Of a stretch of DNA of 64,000 nt, positions 1 to 8,886 are shown piece after piece (positions within the stretch are counted from its first letter, which is position 1; each line of letters opens with the position of its first letter). The translations under genes and the position numbers were made by a program. This DNA comes from Providencia alcalifaciens DSM 30120 (lineage in GTDB: Bacteria; Pseudomonadota; Gammaproteobacteria; Enterobacterales; Enterobacteriaceae). The notes under the pieces are model-generated. The model had not been told where the DNA came from, searched no databases, and saw only the letters and a program-made list of their open reading frames with translations. The stretch is from NCBI RefSeq assembly GCF_000173415.1, contig NZ_ABXW01000074.1, positions 38,121 to 102,120 on the forward strand. Direction: 5' to 3'.

Positions 1-699
1 GCACAGAGTGCTTTGTTTGTTAATCGGCGCAAAGAAGCGCGTATTTTAAAACAACTCAAGCATTTTGCTTACTCGCCTGATGTGATAGGGCGAAACTCTG
101 ATTGGTTGTTACTCGAATGGGTTGCAGGCGATCACCCTTGCCACGCACAATTTCTTTCCTCTAAATTTCAATACCAACTGGCAGAGATAGTCGCCAAGCT
201 TCATTGTCAGACGCTATTAAGCTACCGATTACCGTTACGTAATGAGATTGCGCATTACGGCTATCTAATTGATAAAAAAAGAATATCTTCACGATGGAAA
301 CGAGTGCATCATCATTTCCTATACGCCCCGATGCCAAACGTTATCAAACTTGCACCTGCACATATGGACATTCATTCAGGGAACGTACTTTGTCAGCAAA
401 AAGTGCCGACGATGTTAGTGGATTGGGAATATGCGGCGAATACGGATATTGGCTTATCATTAGAAACTTATTTTCAATTCAATAGTCTGACGCTAGAGCA
501 ACGTGATTATTTCTTGACGCATTATTGCCAAACGTTTGGTGCGTATAAAGATAAACATCATTTGGCTCGTCATTGCCAGCAATGGGAGCCATGGGTTAAA
601 TACATGACGCTAATGTGGTATGAAGTGCAGTGGTGCCAGCGTCAGCACGCGCAGTTTTTAAATGATTCAGCCCCATTACGAGACTATTTTGGTCTGTAA
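1..699 (+). CDS. thiK: Thiamine kinase ThiK (5' end outside window)
   Basis: Phosphorylates thiamine to thiamine monophosphate in vitamin B1 salvage. The APH/choline-kinase fold is recognisable from the catalytic-loop block HMDIHSGN and the metal-binding block VDWEYA about 20 residues later. The reading frame is open from the first base, and the codons before the TTG at position 13 still align with E. coli ThiK, so the gene is truncated by the window edge and the TTG is not its start. It precedes nagZ as in E. coli. Confidence 0.85.
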   Translation, partial: AQSALFVNRRKEARILKQLKHFAYSPDVIGRNSDWLLLEWVAGDHPCHAQFLSSKFQYQLAEIVAKLHCQTLLSYRLPLRNEIAHYGYLIDKKRISSRWKRVHHHFLYAPMPNVIKLAPAHMDIHSGNVLCQQKVPTMLVDWEYAANTDIGLSLETYFQFNSLTLEQRDYFLTHYCQTFGAYKDKHHLARHCQQWEPWVKYMTLMWYEVQWCQRQHAQFLNDSAPLRDYFGL

Positions 700-765
700 T
701 CGGGCAATAGAAAACATCAGTGAATACACAAGAATTTGTTAAAAATTAATCAAGTGAGGCATGTT

Positions 766-1791
766 ATGGGTCCGATAATGCTGGATGTTCAGGGTTATGA
801 GCTGGACAACGAAGAGCGTGAAATTTTAGCTCATCCACTGGTAGGCGGGTTAATTTTATTTACCCGTAACTTCCATGATGCGGCGCAGCTGCGGGAATTA
901 GTTCGCCAAATCCGCGATGCATCAAGACACCGTTTATTGATTGCGGTGGATCAAGAAGGTGGTCGCGTACAGCGTTTTCGTGACGGCTTTACTGCATTAC
1001 CGTCCGCGCAGGCGTTTGCCGCACTGAATAATCAAATGGATGGTGCTAAATTAGCACAAGAAGCTGGCTGGTTAATGGCAGCAGAAATGATTGCCATGGA
1101 TATTGATATTAGCTTTGCCCCTGTGTTGGATTTAGGGCATGAAAGTATTGCCATTGGTGAACGTTCATTCCATGCAGATCCTGAAATCGCCATGACGATG
1201 GCAGAGCGTTTTATTCGAGGAATGCGCAGTGCAGGCATGAAAACCACCGGTAAGCATTTCCCGGGACATGGCGCGGTTAAAGCGGATTCACACAAAGAAA
1301 CACCTCGAGATGATCGCTCATTAGAGCAAATTCGTGGCAAAGATATGTCTATTTTTAAAGACTTTATTCAACGTGAATTATTGGACGCTATCATGCCAGC
1401 ACATGTGATTTACACTCAAGCGGATGACCGTCCTGCAAGTGGCTCTCCGTTCTGGTTGAAATCCGTGTTACGTGAACAACTTGGTTTCAACGGGGTTATT
1501 TTCTCGGATGACTTATCCATGGAAGGGGCTGCTATTATGGGAAGTTACCCAGAGCGAGCAAAAGCGTCATTAAATGCAGGTTGTGACATGATCTTGGTTT
1601 GCAACAATCGTGAAGGTGCAGTGAGCGTACTGGATAATTTGCCAAAACAAGATGACAGCCGAGCATCTAAGCTTTACCACAGTGGTCGCCAATATACATT
1701 AAGTGAGCTGCAATCAGTGGAGCGTTGGAAACAGAGTCATCATCAATTAGTCGATTTACATGAAAAATGGCAAGAGCATCGTAATCGCTAA
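766..1791 (+). CDS. nagZ: Beta-N-acetylhexosaminidase NagZ
   Basis: Cytoplasmic family 3 glycosidase that removes GlcNAc from anhydromuropeptides during cell-wall recycling, and so influences AmpC induction where present. The catalytic His block KHFPGHG lies near residues 163-169 and the nucleophile region FSDDLSMEG near residue 248. The frame is open further upstream from a TTG, but the ATG at 766 (protein begins MGPIMLDV) gives 341 residues, the E. coli length, with AGTGAGG just upstream. It follows thiK directly and ends before a strong terminator. Confidence 0.95.
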   Translation: MGPIMLDVQGYELDNEEREILAHPLVGGLILFTRNFHDAAQLRELVRQIRDASRHRLLIAVDQEGGRVQRFRDGFTALPSAQAFAALNNQMDGAKLAQEAGWLMAAEMIAMDIDISFAPVLDLGHESIAIGERSFHADPEIAMTMAERFIRGMRSAGMKTTGKHFPGHGAVKADSHKETPRDDRSLEQIRGKDMSIFKDFIQRELLDAIMPAHVIYTQADDRPASGSPFWLKSVLREQLGFNGVIFSDDLSMEGAAIMGSYPERAKASLNAGCDMILVCNNREGAVSVLDNLPKQDDSRASKLYHSGRQYTLSELQSVERWKQSHHQLVDLHEKWQEHRNR

Positions 1792-1811
1792 TTAAATTTC
1801 ACTGAAAATAG

Positions 1812-1846
1812 ACCGATGAGAGGATTATCTCATCGGTTTTTTTTTT
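1812..1846 (+). terminator. Rho-independent terminator after nagZ
   Basis: A perfect 10-bp stem (1812-1821 with 1828-1837, loop GGATTA) runs into an unbroken run of ten T residues. Confidence 0.9.
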
Positions 1847-2285
1847 ATCTTAAATAGGCTGAATAAGTTACGGGTAACCTTATTTTGAGAAAATAAAGCA
1901 AGTAAAAAAATAGGTTGCGATATTTGATTAGAAATATTGCAGTAGCATTAATGATATGTACGAAAATCATACATTAATATCACGTAATATAACTTTACCT
2001 ATAGGAATATTTCCTAGAAATAATGTTTTCCAAGCATTGAATTATATTAAAGTATAGGGAATGATAAACATTTTTATGCTGTTAAGACGAGTATATTGCT
2101 TAAGAACAGAATGATTGACCGATGTAGGTATTTAAATTAATTGTTTTAATAATGGGTAAATATTGTTGATCTAACTGTGCCGAATTTCTCACTTTTTTGT
2201 GGAAGATTCTATTAAATATAGAATGATTAAATTAGCAAAAAAATTGTTTAAATATGGCGTGTTAGTTAATTACAGATAAGCAATA

Positions 2286-2303
2286 AAGTGATTAATATCA
2301 CAT
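2286..2303. promoter_or_regulatory. CRP-like binding site
   Basis: GTGA-TTAATA-TCAC is a perfect inverted repeat matching both conserved halves of the CRP consensus. A second, half-conserved site (TGTGA-N6-TCGTA) lies at 2339-2354. Both lie upstream of the candidate promoter of the porin-nucleotidase pair, suggesting catabolite control. Confidence 0.5.
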
Positions 2304-2358
2304 CAGATGATAGCTGATTTGCAAGGCATCTAGTTTGTTGTGACATCGATCGTATTAA

Positions 2359-2386
2359 TTGACACAAAATTACGTTAGCATACTTT
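2359..2386 (+). promoter_or_regulatory. Candidate sigma-70 promoter for the porin operon
   Basis: A TTGACA -35 box at 2359-2364 is followed after 16 bp by TACTTT. It is the best match in the region, but it lies about 330 nt upstream of the start codon, so other promoters are possible. Confidence 0.35.
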
Positions 2387-2719
2387 TCATTATGAAATTT
2401 AATGTCAAACACGCTTTGATGGGTGTGGCTAAATATCGTCCAAATAAATTTGAATTCATGTGAAAACTTAAATTAAATAAGTGTGGTTGGATGAATTATT
2501 TCGACTTATAAAATAATTAAAACTTATTCTTACATGGCGAAAAATTAAGTTTGCTTAAAGAATAGAAGGTGAAACTTAAATTAAATAATTAAAAAAATTC
2601 TTGCAGTAATTAAAGCTAAATAAATTATTACGTATTGAAAGTAGTAAGGCGTCATAACATCCAATGAATATTGGATGCGGATAGTTATATTCTAATAATC
2701 ACGACTAGGTTTAATTCAA

Positions 2720-4069
2720 ATGAAAGTCAAAAAAATAGCGTTAATATTGTTTCCATCTTGTTTTGTTGCATTTGGGGCTAATGCAGGCGATTGGGAAAAT
2801 GCCATCAAGGAAAACTCATTTGTTGCAGACTCTGAATTAGAGCTTTCTACTCGAAATATGTGGAAATATCTAAAATCAGAAAATCGTTACGATGCCAACG
2901 AAAAACGTTACAGAAAGCAAGTGGCTCAAGCTTGGGGGCAAAATATTCAACTAGATTACCAATCTGGATATTTTGCCGACTTTATTGGCTTTGATGCATC
3001 CTATTACGGCGCGATCAAACTGGCGGCAAGTAAAGACTTCGCATCCCGAGCCATTTTATATAACGATGACGGTGAGGCTAAAGGCTATAACAAGATAGGT
3101 CAGCGTTATGCAAAATTTAAATTGGATTTAGAGCCTGTTAATTTTAACGGTAAAGCAGGTTGGTTTACGTTGAAAAACAAGGGTATTTTTACTAACTCCC
3201 AACGTTTGTCATTAAACACTTATAATGGTTACTACACCAATACCGCCATTAGTGATTGGAACTTAGATTTACTGTATCTTGATGGCAAAGTGATGCGTCG
3301 AGATAGTCCAAATATTGACAGAATGTATTTCCGTGACGGAAATGGCGTCAGTCACGACATCAATCATGTCGTGACTGGTGGGATTAATTACAATACGAAA
3401 CCACTTAAAGTGTCTTACTTCATTGGTCAAGCCGATGATGTTTTCCGTCAACAAGGCTTAGAAATCAAATATAAGCTAAACTCGGATATCACATTATCTT
3501 CTCAGATTTATGGTCATGAGTATGGTAGCGATGGCAAACGGACATCGACAGACACCAAACGCGGTAAACAAAACTTTGATAAACGTGCATGGCACTATGC
3601 AGGTGAAATTGAATGGCGCGTTCCGGAAACACCGTGGACTTTGATGACGGGTATCACACATACGACTGCACATAAAACAAATGGTGTAGGTCAGTTTGCC
3701 CGTAACCCAATCGGTAACACACGTGGTCGTTTTAACTCACCAGCATATGCGGATATCGACTATGTGCGTGATGGCGAAACTATGCTGGCATTAAAAGCCG
3801 AATATCAAGTTAACCCTACTTGGTCGGTCGGTGCGAACAGCAACTACAGTGAATTCTCTTATTCTGGCGAACGTTTAAAACAAGGACAAGTGGGCGTATT
3901 CACTTACTGGAAACCGACTGAAAATCTGTCTGTTTCATTAAGTGGCGGTATGGGCTGGCACCATCAGCAAGAATCGGATAACTCGACACCAAAACTGTAT
4001 GACGGTGACTCACGTCGTGCACACTCTTTATCGGGTTCGATGACAACGACCTATCGCTTCAAAATGTAA
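2720..4069 (+). CDS. OprD/ChiP-family outer membrane porin
   Basis: Predicted outer-membrane beta-barrel channel of the OprD family, which includes the chitoporin ChiP and the substrate-specific Pseudomonas porins. It has a clear signal peptide (about residues 1-22, ending ANA). Family features follow: a first strand region with SELELSTRNMW, repeated amphipathic strands with alternating aromatic residues, and a C-terminal TTTYRFKM ending in a hydrophobic residue. At 449 residues it has normal length for the family. It is followed 17 nt later by a surface or periplasmic 5'-nucleotidase, so the substrate may be linked to nucleotide or sugar scavenging. The substrate cannot be read from the sequence. 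Confidence 0.8.
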   Translation: MKVKKIALILFPSCFVAFGANAGDWENAIKENSFVADSELELSTRNMWKYLKSENRYDANEKRYRKQVAQAWGQNIQLDYQSGYFADFIGFDASYYGAIKLAASKDFASRAILYNDDGEAKGYNKIGQRYAKFKLDLEPVNFNGKAGWFTLKNKGIFTNSQRLSLNTYNGYYTNTAISDWNLDLLYLDGKVMRRDSPNIDRMYFRDGNGVSHDINHVVTGGINYNTKPLKVSYFIGQADDVFRQQGLEIKYKLNSDITLSSQIYGHEYGSDGKRTSTDTKRGKQNFDKRAWHYAGEIEWRVPETPWTLMTGITHTTAHKTNGVGQFARNPIGNTRGRFNSPAYADIDYVRDGETMLALKAEYQVNPTWSVGANSNYSEFSYSGERLKQGQVGVFTYWKPTENLSVSLSGGMGWHHQQESDNSTPKLYDGDSRRAHSLSGSMTTTYRFKM

Positions 4070-4086
4070 TTAGAGGCAATTAATAA

Positions 4087-5706
4087 ATGAATCATAAAAT
4101 AAGTTTAGTGACATTGCTGGTTTCAGGTGCCCTGTTAGCAGGTTGTGCCACGAAACAGACTGATACGGTTAAAGTTCAAGTCATTGGTATTAATGATTTC
4201 CATGGCGCATTGCAAGCGCCTGGAGATGGCAAACTTGGCGGTATTGAGTCGATTGCGACATTAGTGAAGCAGTTAAAAGCAGAAAATGACAACACGATTA
4301 TTGTGGGTGCTGGCGATTTAGTGGGCGCAAGCCCATTACTTTCTTCCATGTTCTACGATGAACCAACCATTGAGGCTTTGAGCGCAATTGGCCTTGAGAC
4401 CAGTGCCGTGGGTAACCACGAATTCGACAAAGGTAAAGTTGAATTACTGAGAAAGCAAAATGGAGGATGTCATCCTACGGCGGGCTGTGTAGGAAAAGAA
4501 TCCTTTGCGGGGGCTGATTTTAACTATTTAGCCGCTAACGTGATTGTAAAAGAGACAGGTGAAACATTATTCCCATCTTATTACGTGAAACAGTTTGATG
4601 GTGTGCCAATGGCATTCATTGGCTTAACGCTGGAAGGAACACCAGCCATTGTTACGCCGAGTGGTACTGCGGGCTTAGAATTTAAAAATGAAGCTGAGAC
4701 CATTAACCAACAAGTTAAACTACTAAAAGCGCAGGGTATTCGTAGTATTGGTGTCTTGATCCACGAAGGGGCAACTCAACAAGTGGATACCAAAGTGAAA
4801 GACATTAACCGTTGCGATAATATCAAAGGGCCAATTGTTGAGATTGTTAAACAGCTTGATGCCGATGTGGATTTTGTCGTGAGTGGACATACACACCAAG
4901 CCTATAACTGTGACATCAATGGTAAAAAAGTCATTTCAGCGCAATCGAACGGGACGTTGCTGTCTCAATTGAATATTGAAATTGATAGAAAAACCAAAGA
5001 CATTGTCAGCATTAATGCGAAAAACATTCCGGTTGAAACCAGCCGTTATGGTAAAGACCCGAAACTAAGCCGTTTTATTCAGAACTACGAGCGCATCTCA
5101 AAACCGATTGCAGAGCAGGTGATGGGCACCTTAAGTGCTCCCGCAGATAAAAAATTAGCCGCTGGTGGTGATTCCACTTTGGGTAAAATTATCGCGGATG
5201 CTCAGTTATATGTCGCAGCCACCCCAGATGCGGGCGGCGCCCAAATTGCCTTTATGAACAGCGGTGGTATTCGTGCTGATCTCAAAGCAGGGGAGCTGAC
5301 CTACGGTGATATCTTTACGGTGCAGCCATTCTCAAATGTCGTGGTGACGCAATCTCTAACAGGTGAGCAAATTAAACAGGCGTTAGAGCAACAGTGGGAG
5401 CGTGAACGCCCACAAGTCATGCCGGTTTCCCACGGTTTTTATTACGAATGGGATGACAGCCGTGCGGTAGGCGATAAAGTGATTGCAGGCTCGATGAAAT
5501 TAAATGGCAAGCCAATTGATATGAAGAAAAGCTATCGTGTTGCAGCAAATGAATTTTTAGCCACAGGCGGTAGCCGCTTCTCAGCCTTTAAACAAGGTAA
5601 AGATCGTATTTATAGCTTGCCAGACAACGAAGCATTGATGAAATACTTCAAAGATAACTCGCCAGTTCAGTTACCAACGGACGAGCGTATTAAAAAACTG
5701 AAGTAA
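4087..5706 (+). CDS. 5'-nucleotidase / metallophosphatase-family lipoprotein
   Basis: Predicted exported lipoprotein that dephosphorylates nucleotides outside the cytoplasm (UshA/NutA-type family). A type II signal peptide ends in the lipobox LLAGC (Cys near residue 19). The calcineurin-like domain shows the metal-binding motifs INDFHG, GAGDLVGASP, GNHEFDKG and SGHTHQAYNC. The C-terminal nucleotidase domain shows FMNSGGIRADL and NEFLATGG. It is 539 residues, as expected. The close upstream porin gene suggests one operon in which nucleotides are hydrolysed and the products taken up (inference). Confidence 0.85.
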   Translation: MNHKISLVTLLVSGALLAGCATKQTDTVKVQVIGINDFHGALQAPGDGKLGGIESIATLVKQLKAENDNTIIVGAGDLVGASPLLSSMFYDEPTIEALSAIGLETSAVGNHEFDKGKVELLRKQNGGCHPTAGCVGKESFAGADFNYLAANVIVKETGETLFPSYYVKQFDGVPMAFIGLTLEGTPAIVTPSGTAGLEFKNEAETINQQVKLLKAQGIRSIGVLIHEGATQQVDTKVKDINRCDNIKGPIVEIVKQLDADVDFVVSGHTHQAYNCDINGKKVISAQSNGTLLSQLNIEIDRKTKDIVSINAKNIPVETSRYGKDPKLSRFIQNYERISKPIAEQVMGTLSAPADKKLAAGGDSTLGKIIADAQLYVAATPDAGGAQIAFMNSGGIRADLKAGELTYGDIFTVQPFSNVVVTQSLTGEQIKQALEQQWERERPQVMPVSHGFYYEWDDSRAVGDKVIAGSMKLNGKPIDMKKSYRVAANEFLATGGSRFSAFKQGKDRIYSLPDNEALMKYFKDNSPVQLPTDERIKKLK

Positions 5707-5732
5707 AATACCCTCACAAAATACTAGGTTTC

Positions 5733-5767
5733 AAGCCCGAGAATAACGCCATTCTCGGGCTTTTTTG
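5733..5767 (+). terminator. Rho-independent terminator after the nucleotidase gene
   Basis: GCCCGAGAAT pairs with ATTCTCGGGC (loop AACGCC) followed by six T residues. Confidence 0.9.
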
Positions 5768-5853
5768 TTTTAAATCGACATTCCGCTGACTCGTTTCTTT
5801 TTTTTCAAAAAATGATTTGACGATTGTGATCGTTGTCATAATAATCAACTAAA

Positions 5854-5867
5854 TTGATTTGCATCAA
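5854..5867 (+). promoter_or_regulatory. FNR box upstream of ndh
   Basis: TTGATTTGCATCAA matches the FNR consensus TTGAT-N4-ATCAA exactly. In E. coli, FNR represses ndh under anoxia, so position and target agree with known biology. Confidence 0.85.
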
Positions 5868-6002
5868 CATTTGGTATGACCAAATGTCCATGCATGATAT
5901 TCTTCACGACTAAGCAACATAAAAAAGGGTGAATTAGCGTTATTTAAGTTTTTTGTTATTAGAAACCTTAAATAACATTAATATATTTTATATGAGGGGC
6001 AT

Positions 6003-7307
6003 ATGACCTTAACTCAACCTAAAATCGTTGTTGTTGGCGGTGGTGCTGGTGGCTTAGAACTGGCAACTCGTTTGGGGCGTAAATTAGGACGCAAAAAACG
6101 TGCGGATATCACGCTAATTGACCGTAATCCAAGCCATTTATGGAAACCACTGCTACATGAAGTCGCAACGGGTTCGCTCGATGATGGTGTTGATGCTATT
6201 AGCTATTTAGCGCATGCAAGACATAATGCATTTCATTTTCAATTAGGTTCTCTCACGAATATTGACAGAGAAAATAAAAAAGTCGTTCTCGGTGAATTGC
6301 GTGATAAAGACGGAGAACTATTAGTCCCGCTACGTGAAATTGATTACGATATTTTAGTGATGGCGTTGGGTAGTGCCTCCAATGATTTTGGTACGCCGGG
6401 CGTCAAAGACAACTGTATTTTCCTTGATAGCCCAACCCAAGCACATCGTTTCCATGATGAAATGTTGAACCTGTTCTTGCGTTATTCAGTACGCGATAAT
6501 GCTGAAGAGAAAGTGAATATCGCGATTGTAGGCGGCGGGGCAACAGGTGTAGAGCTCTCTGCCGAGTTATATAACGCTGTAGAGCAACTCACCAGCTATG
6601 GTTTCAAAGGGTTAGATACAGATGCGTTGAATGTGACTTTAGTAGAAGCAGGGGAGCGTATTTTGCCCGCATTGCCTCCACGTATTTCCAGTGCAGCCCA
6701 TCAAGAACTGAACAAACTTGGCGTGAAAGTATTAACAAAAACCATGGTAACCAGTGCCGATGCGGATGGTTTAAATACCAAAGAAGATGGAAAAATTTAT
6801 GCGGACTTAATGGTATGGGCAGCGGGGATCAAAGCGCCAGACTTTATGAAAGATATTGCTGGGTTAGAAACTAACCGCATTAACCAATTAGTGGTTAAAC
6901 CGACACTACAAACTACGTTGGATGAGCACATTTTTGCGATTGGTGATTGCGCATCTTGTGCAAAACCGGAAGGCGGATTTGTTCCACCGAGAGCACAATC
7001 TGCTCATCAAATGGCGAGCCTGTGCTATGACAATATCGTGGCATTAATGAAAGATAAGCCATTAAAAAATTATATCTATAAAGACCACGGTTCATTAGTT
7101 TCATTATCTCGTTTCAGTACCGTGGGTAGCTTGATGGGGAACTTAATGCGTGGCGATATGATGGTAGAAGGGCGTATTGCGCGTTTTGTCTACATTTCAC
7201 TGTATCGTATGCACCAGATCGCACTGCATGGCTATATCAAAACAGGCCTAATGATGCTTGTCGGTAGTATTAACCGCATTATTCGACCAAAACTGAAATT
7301 ACATTAA
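6003..7307 (+). CDS. ndh: Type II NADH:quinone oxidoreductase Ndh
   Basis: Single-subunit, non-proton-pumping NADH dehydrogenase that passes electrons from NADH via FAD to the quinone pool at the cytoplasmic membrane. The N-terminal FAD-binding Rossmann motif is [12 protein letters not shown]. The second, NADH-binding motif is [17 protein letters not shown] near residue 180, and the conserved FAIGDCA lies near residue 318. The 434-residue length equals E. coli Ndh. The start has a good ribosome site (GAGGGG) and a perfect FNR box about 140 nt upstream. Confidence 0.96.
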   Translation: MTLTQPKIVVVGGGAGGLELATRLGRKLGRKKRADITLIDRNPSHLWKPLLHEVATGSLDDGVDAISYLAHARHNAFHFQLGSLTNIDRENKKVVLGELRDKDGELLVPLREIDYDILVMALGSASNDFGTPGVKDNCIFLDSPTQAHRFHDEMLNLFLRYSVRDNAEEKVNIAIVGGGATGVELSAELYNAVEQLTSYGFKGLDTDALNVTLVEAGERILPALPPRISSAAHQELNKLGVKVLTKTMVTSADADGLNTKEDGKIYADLMVWAAGIKAPDFMKDIAGLETNRINQLVVKPTLQTTLDEHIFAIGDCASCAKPEGGFVPPRAQSAHQMASLCYDNIVALMKDKPLKNYIYKDHGSLVSLSRFSTVGSLMGNLMRGDMMVEGRIARFVYISLYRMHQIALHGYIKTGLMMLVGSINRIIRPKLKLH

Positions 7308-7346
7308 TCGGCGATTATTGATTATTTTCAGTACCGTCATCATAAG

Positions 7347-7382
7347 AATGCACACGATTATTGGTGAATAATTGTGTGCATT
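7347..7382. repeat. Long hairpin downstream of ndh
   Basis: Two 16-nt arms (7347-7362 and 7367-7382) pair fully, with one G-U pair in RNA, around a GGTG loop. No T-run follows on either side, so it is a weak terminator at best. It may stabilise the ndh mRNA end. Confidence 0.6.
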
Positions 7383-7825
7383 ATCTAATCTGAATGAACA
7401 TATATTAAAATATGTTATTGCGGTTTATCAAAAACGACACATATATTTTAATTACTATCCATTAAACACACACTATAAACGTCGCTAATTAACTCAATGA
7501 GTTTGAGTTAAGTGTGATTTAATACAAAAAAACAGCATATTATTAATTAGGATAATGTCACTGTACTCATTCATAGATAAAATTAATTTTATTTATTAAA
7601 AACAAATGGGTAGGTAATTTCCCCCTAATTATGTAATATATTGAAACTGATTTGGTTAATTATTTACGCTTATTCACGGTAAACTTATTACGCGCAAGTA
7701 AATAAGATGTAAGTCTTCTATTCAGACAAATCTAAAAAACCATATTTATTGTATGTTATTAATGTAGTTGATAATAGATAGGCTACAATAGCTATCACAT
7801 TCACTTTTCAATCAAAGGGCAAAGA
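7383..7825. other. AT-rich intergenic region between ndh and the ycfJ-like gene
   Basis: About 440 bases without a gene that I can support. It is strongly AT-rich and presumably holds the promoter of the downstream gene, but no single promoter stands out. Confidence 0.4.
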
Positions 7826-8428
7826 ATGAAGCTAAAAATTAAGTTGTTACTAGCCGCATTTGTTGCCGTTTGCTTAATTGTTGTCGGTTATTTCTCTTTT
7901 GTTCGCAGTGATGAACTGAAAATTGCGACGGTATTATCTACTGAGCCTATTCGTGCGACGCGAATGATTGAACATGAAAATTGTTCAGTGACGGGGATTT
8001 TGGGTTCATTTACGCAAGAGTCGTTATCCCGTTGGCACCCAGCTCAGCGAGAATGTAGAACCATCTTAATGATTCAATCCTTACAAGGTAAATCATTCCC
8101 CCCATTTTCCAGTCATGAACCGAGAACTTGCGTCATCACCAAAAGTTTGGAACAAATTATAGTCGGCTATGATGTTATCTACCGTATTGGCGATACGATT
8201 GGTAAAGTGAGAATGCCGTATGAACCAACGGTGTTTATTCCTTTAAATGAAAATGGGCAGTTAGATTTAACCATCTCCAGCAACGCTGCGTGTGAAACGT
8301 TGCGTGAAGGTACAAAAGATATTTTGCCATTCTATTGTATGAAGCCTAACGATCTACCCAAATCCTATCAACCGTCCACCATACTTGAAGTGAAAACAGG
8401 TAAAAATACCTTTGGGTTATTTGAGTAA
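7826..8428 (+). CDS. YcfJ-like membrane-anchored protein lacking the glycine zipper
   Basis: Function unknown. One N-terminal membrane segment (about residues 5-25) precedes a periplasmic domain with several cysteines. The segment VGYDVIYRIGDTIGKVRM and the following IPLNENGQLDL closely match the C-terminal part of E. coli YcfJ, and TVLSTEPIRATR matches its N-terminal part. The gene also sits directly after ndh, as ycfJ does in E. coli. The glycine-zipper domain that separates these parts in YcfJ is replaced by about 45 unrelated residues, and a roughly 50-residue extension follows. It is probably an ortholog with a replaced core. A good ribosome site (AAGGGCAAAGA) precedes the ATG. Confidence 0.65.
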   Translation: MKLKIKLLLAAFVAVCLIVVGYFSFVRSDELKIATVLSTEPIRATRMIEHENCSVTGILGSFTQESLSRWHPAQRECRTILMIQSLQGKSFPPFSSHEPRTCVITKSLEQIIVGYDVIYRIGDTIGKVRMPYEPTVFIPLNENGQLDLTISSNAACETLREGTKDILPFYCMKPNDLPKSYQPSTILEVKTGKNTFGLFE

Positions 8429-8432
8429 CGTA

Positions 8433-8798
8433 ATGACGAGCCTATTCAAAAAATTACAGAGGTTCTTGGGTGTTACCTCACCGGACTTGCTACCGTTAAA
8501 TGAATTAATGCTGAACGCTAAAAGTGGAGATGCGCAAGCACAATACCAAATTGCCACCCTATATGATGTAGGCGAAGGGGTTGAAGAAGATGAGGCAAAA
8601 GCGATTGAATGGTATTTGAAAGCGGCTACGCAAGGGCACTCACAAGCGCAATACATGATGGGGATGATGTGTGAAACCAGCGAGCATTTATCGATTGAGT
8701 CTCATCGAGCTTTGGAATGGTTTCTAAAATCGGCGGCGCAAGGTAACAGTGATGCGCTCGGTCATTTAGAGGCAATAGGATACTCCAATAAAAAGTAA
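8433..8798 (+). CDS. Small Sel1-repeat protein
   Basis: Contains Sel1-like (TPR-type) repeats: NAKSGDAQAQYQIATLYDVGEGV and KAATQGHSQAQYMMGMM, then a third partial copy ending SAAQGNSDAL. Such repeats mediate protein-protein contacts. No signal peptide is evident, so it is probably cytoplasmic. The frame is open from a TTG at 8412, overlapping the upstream gene, but the ATG at 8433 is the more likely start. It is probably cotranscribed with the ycfJ-like gene, whose stop lies 4 nt upstream. Confidence 0.75.
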   Translation: MTSLFKKLQRFLGVTSPDLLPLNELMLNAKSGDAQAQYQIATLYDVGEGVEEDEAKAIEWYLKAATQGHSQAQYMMGMMCETSEHLSIESHRALEWFLKSAAQGNSDALGHLEAIGYSNKK

Positions 8799-8829
8799 TC
8801 ATCTCACCTAAATTACATTCAGACAGTAT

Positions 8830-8869
8830 AAAAAAGCCATCAGATTCAACATGAATTGATGGCTTTTTT
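8830..8869. terminator. Bidirectional terminator between the Sel1 gene and mfd
   Basis: An A-run, the stem GCCATCA/TGATGGC and a T-run serve the convergent genes in both directions. Confidence 0.85.
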
Positions 8870-8886
8870 GTTGTTCAATATTGAGC

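Larger units (their letters stand above)
1850..2719. other. Long AT-rich intergenic region upstream of the porin gene
   Basis: About 870 bases without a convincing gene. It is very AT-rich, which would favour binding by H-NS-type proteins (inference). It contains a CRP-like site at 2288-2301 and a promoter-like pair at 2359-2386. A long 5' leader of roughly 330 nt would result. I see no RNA gene that I can name. Confidence 0.5.
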
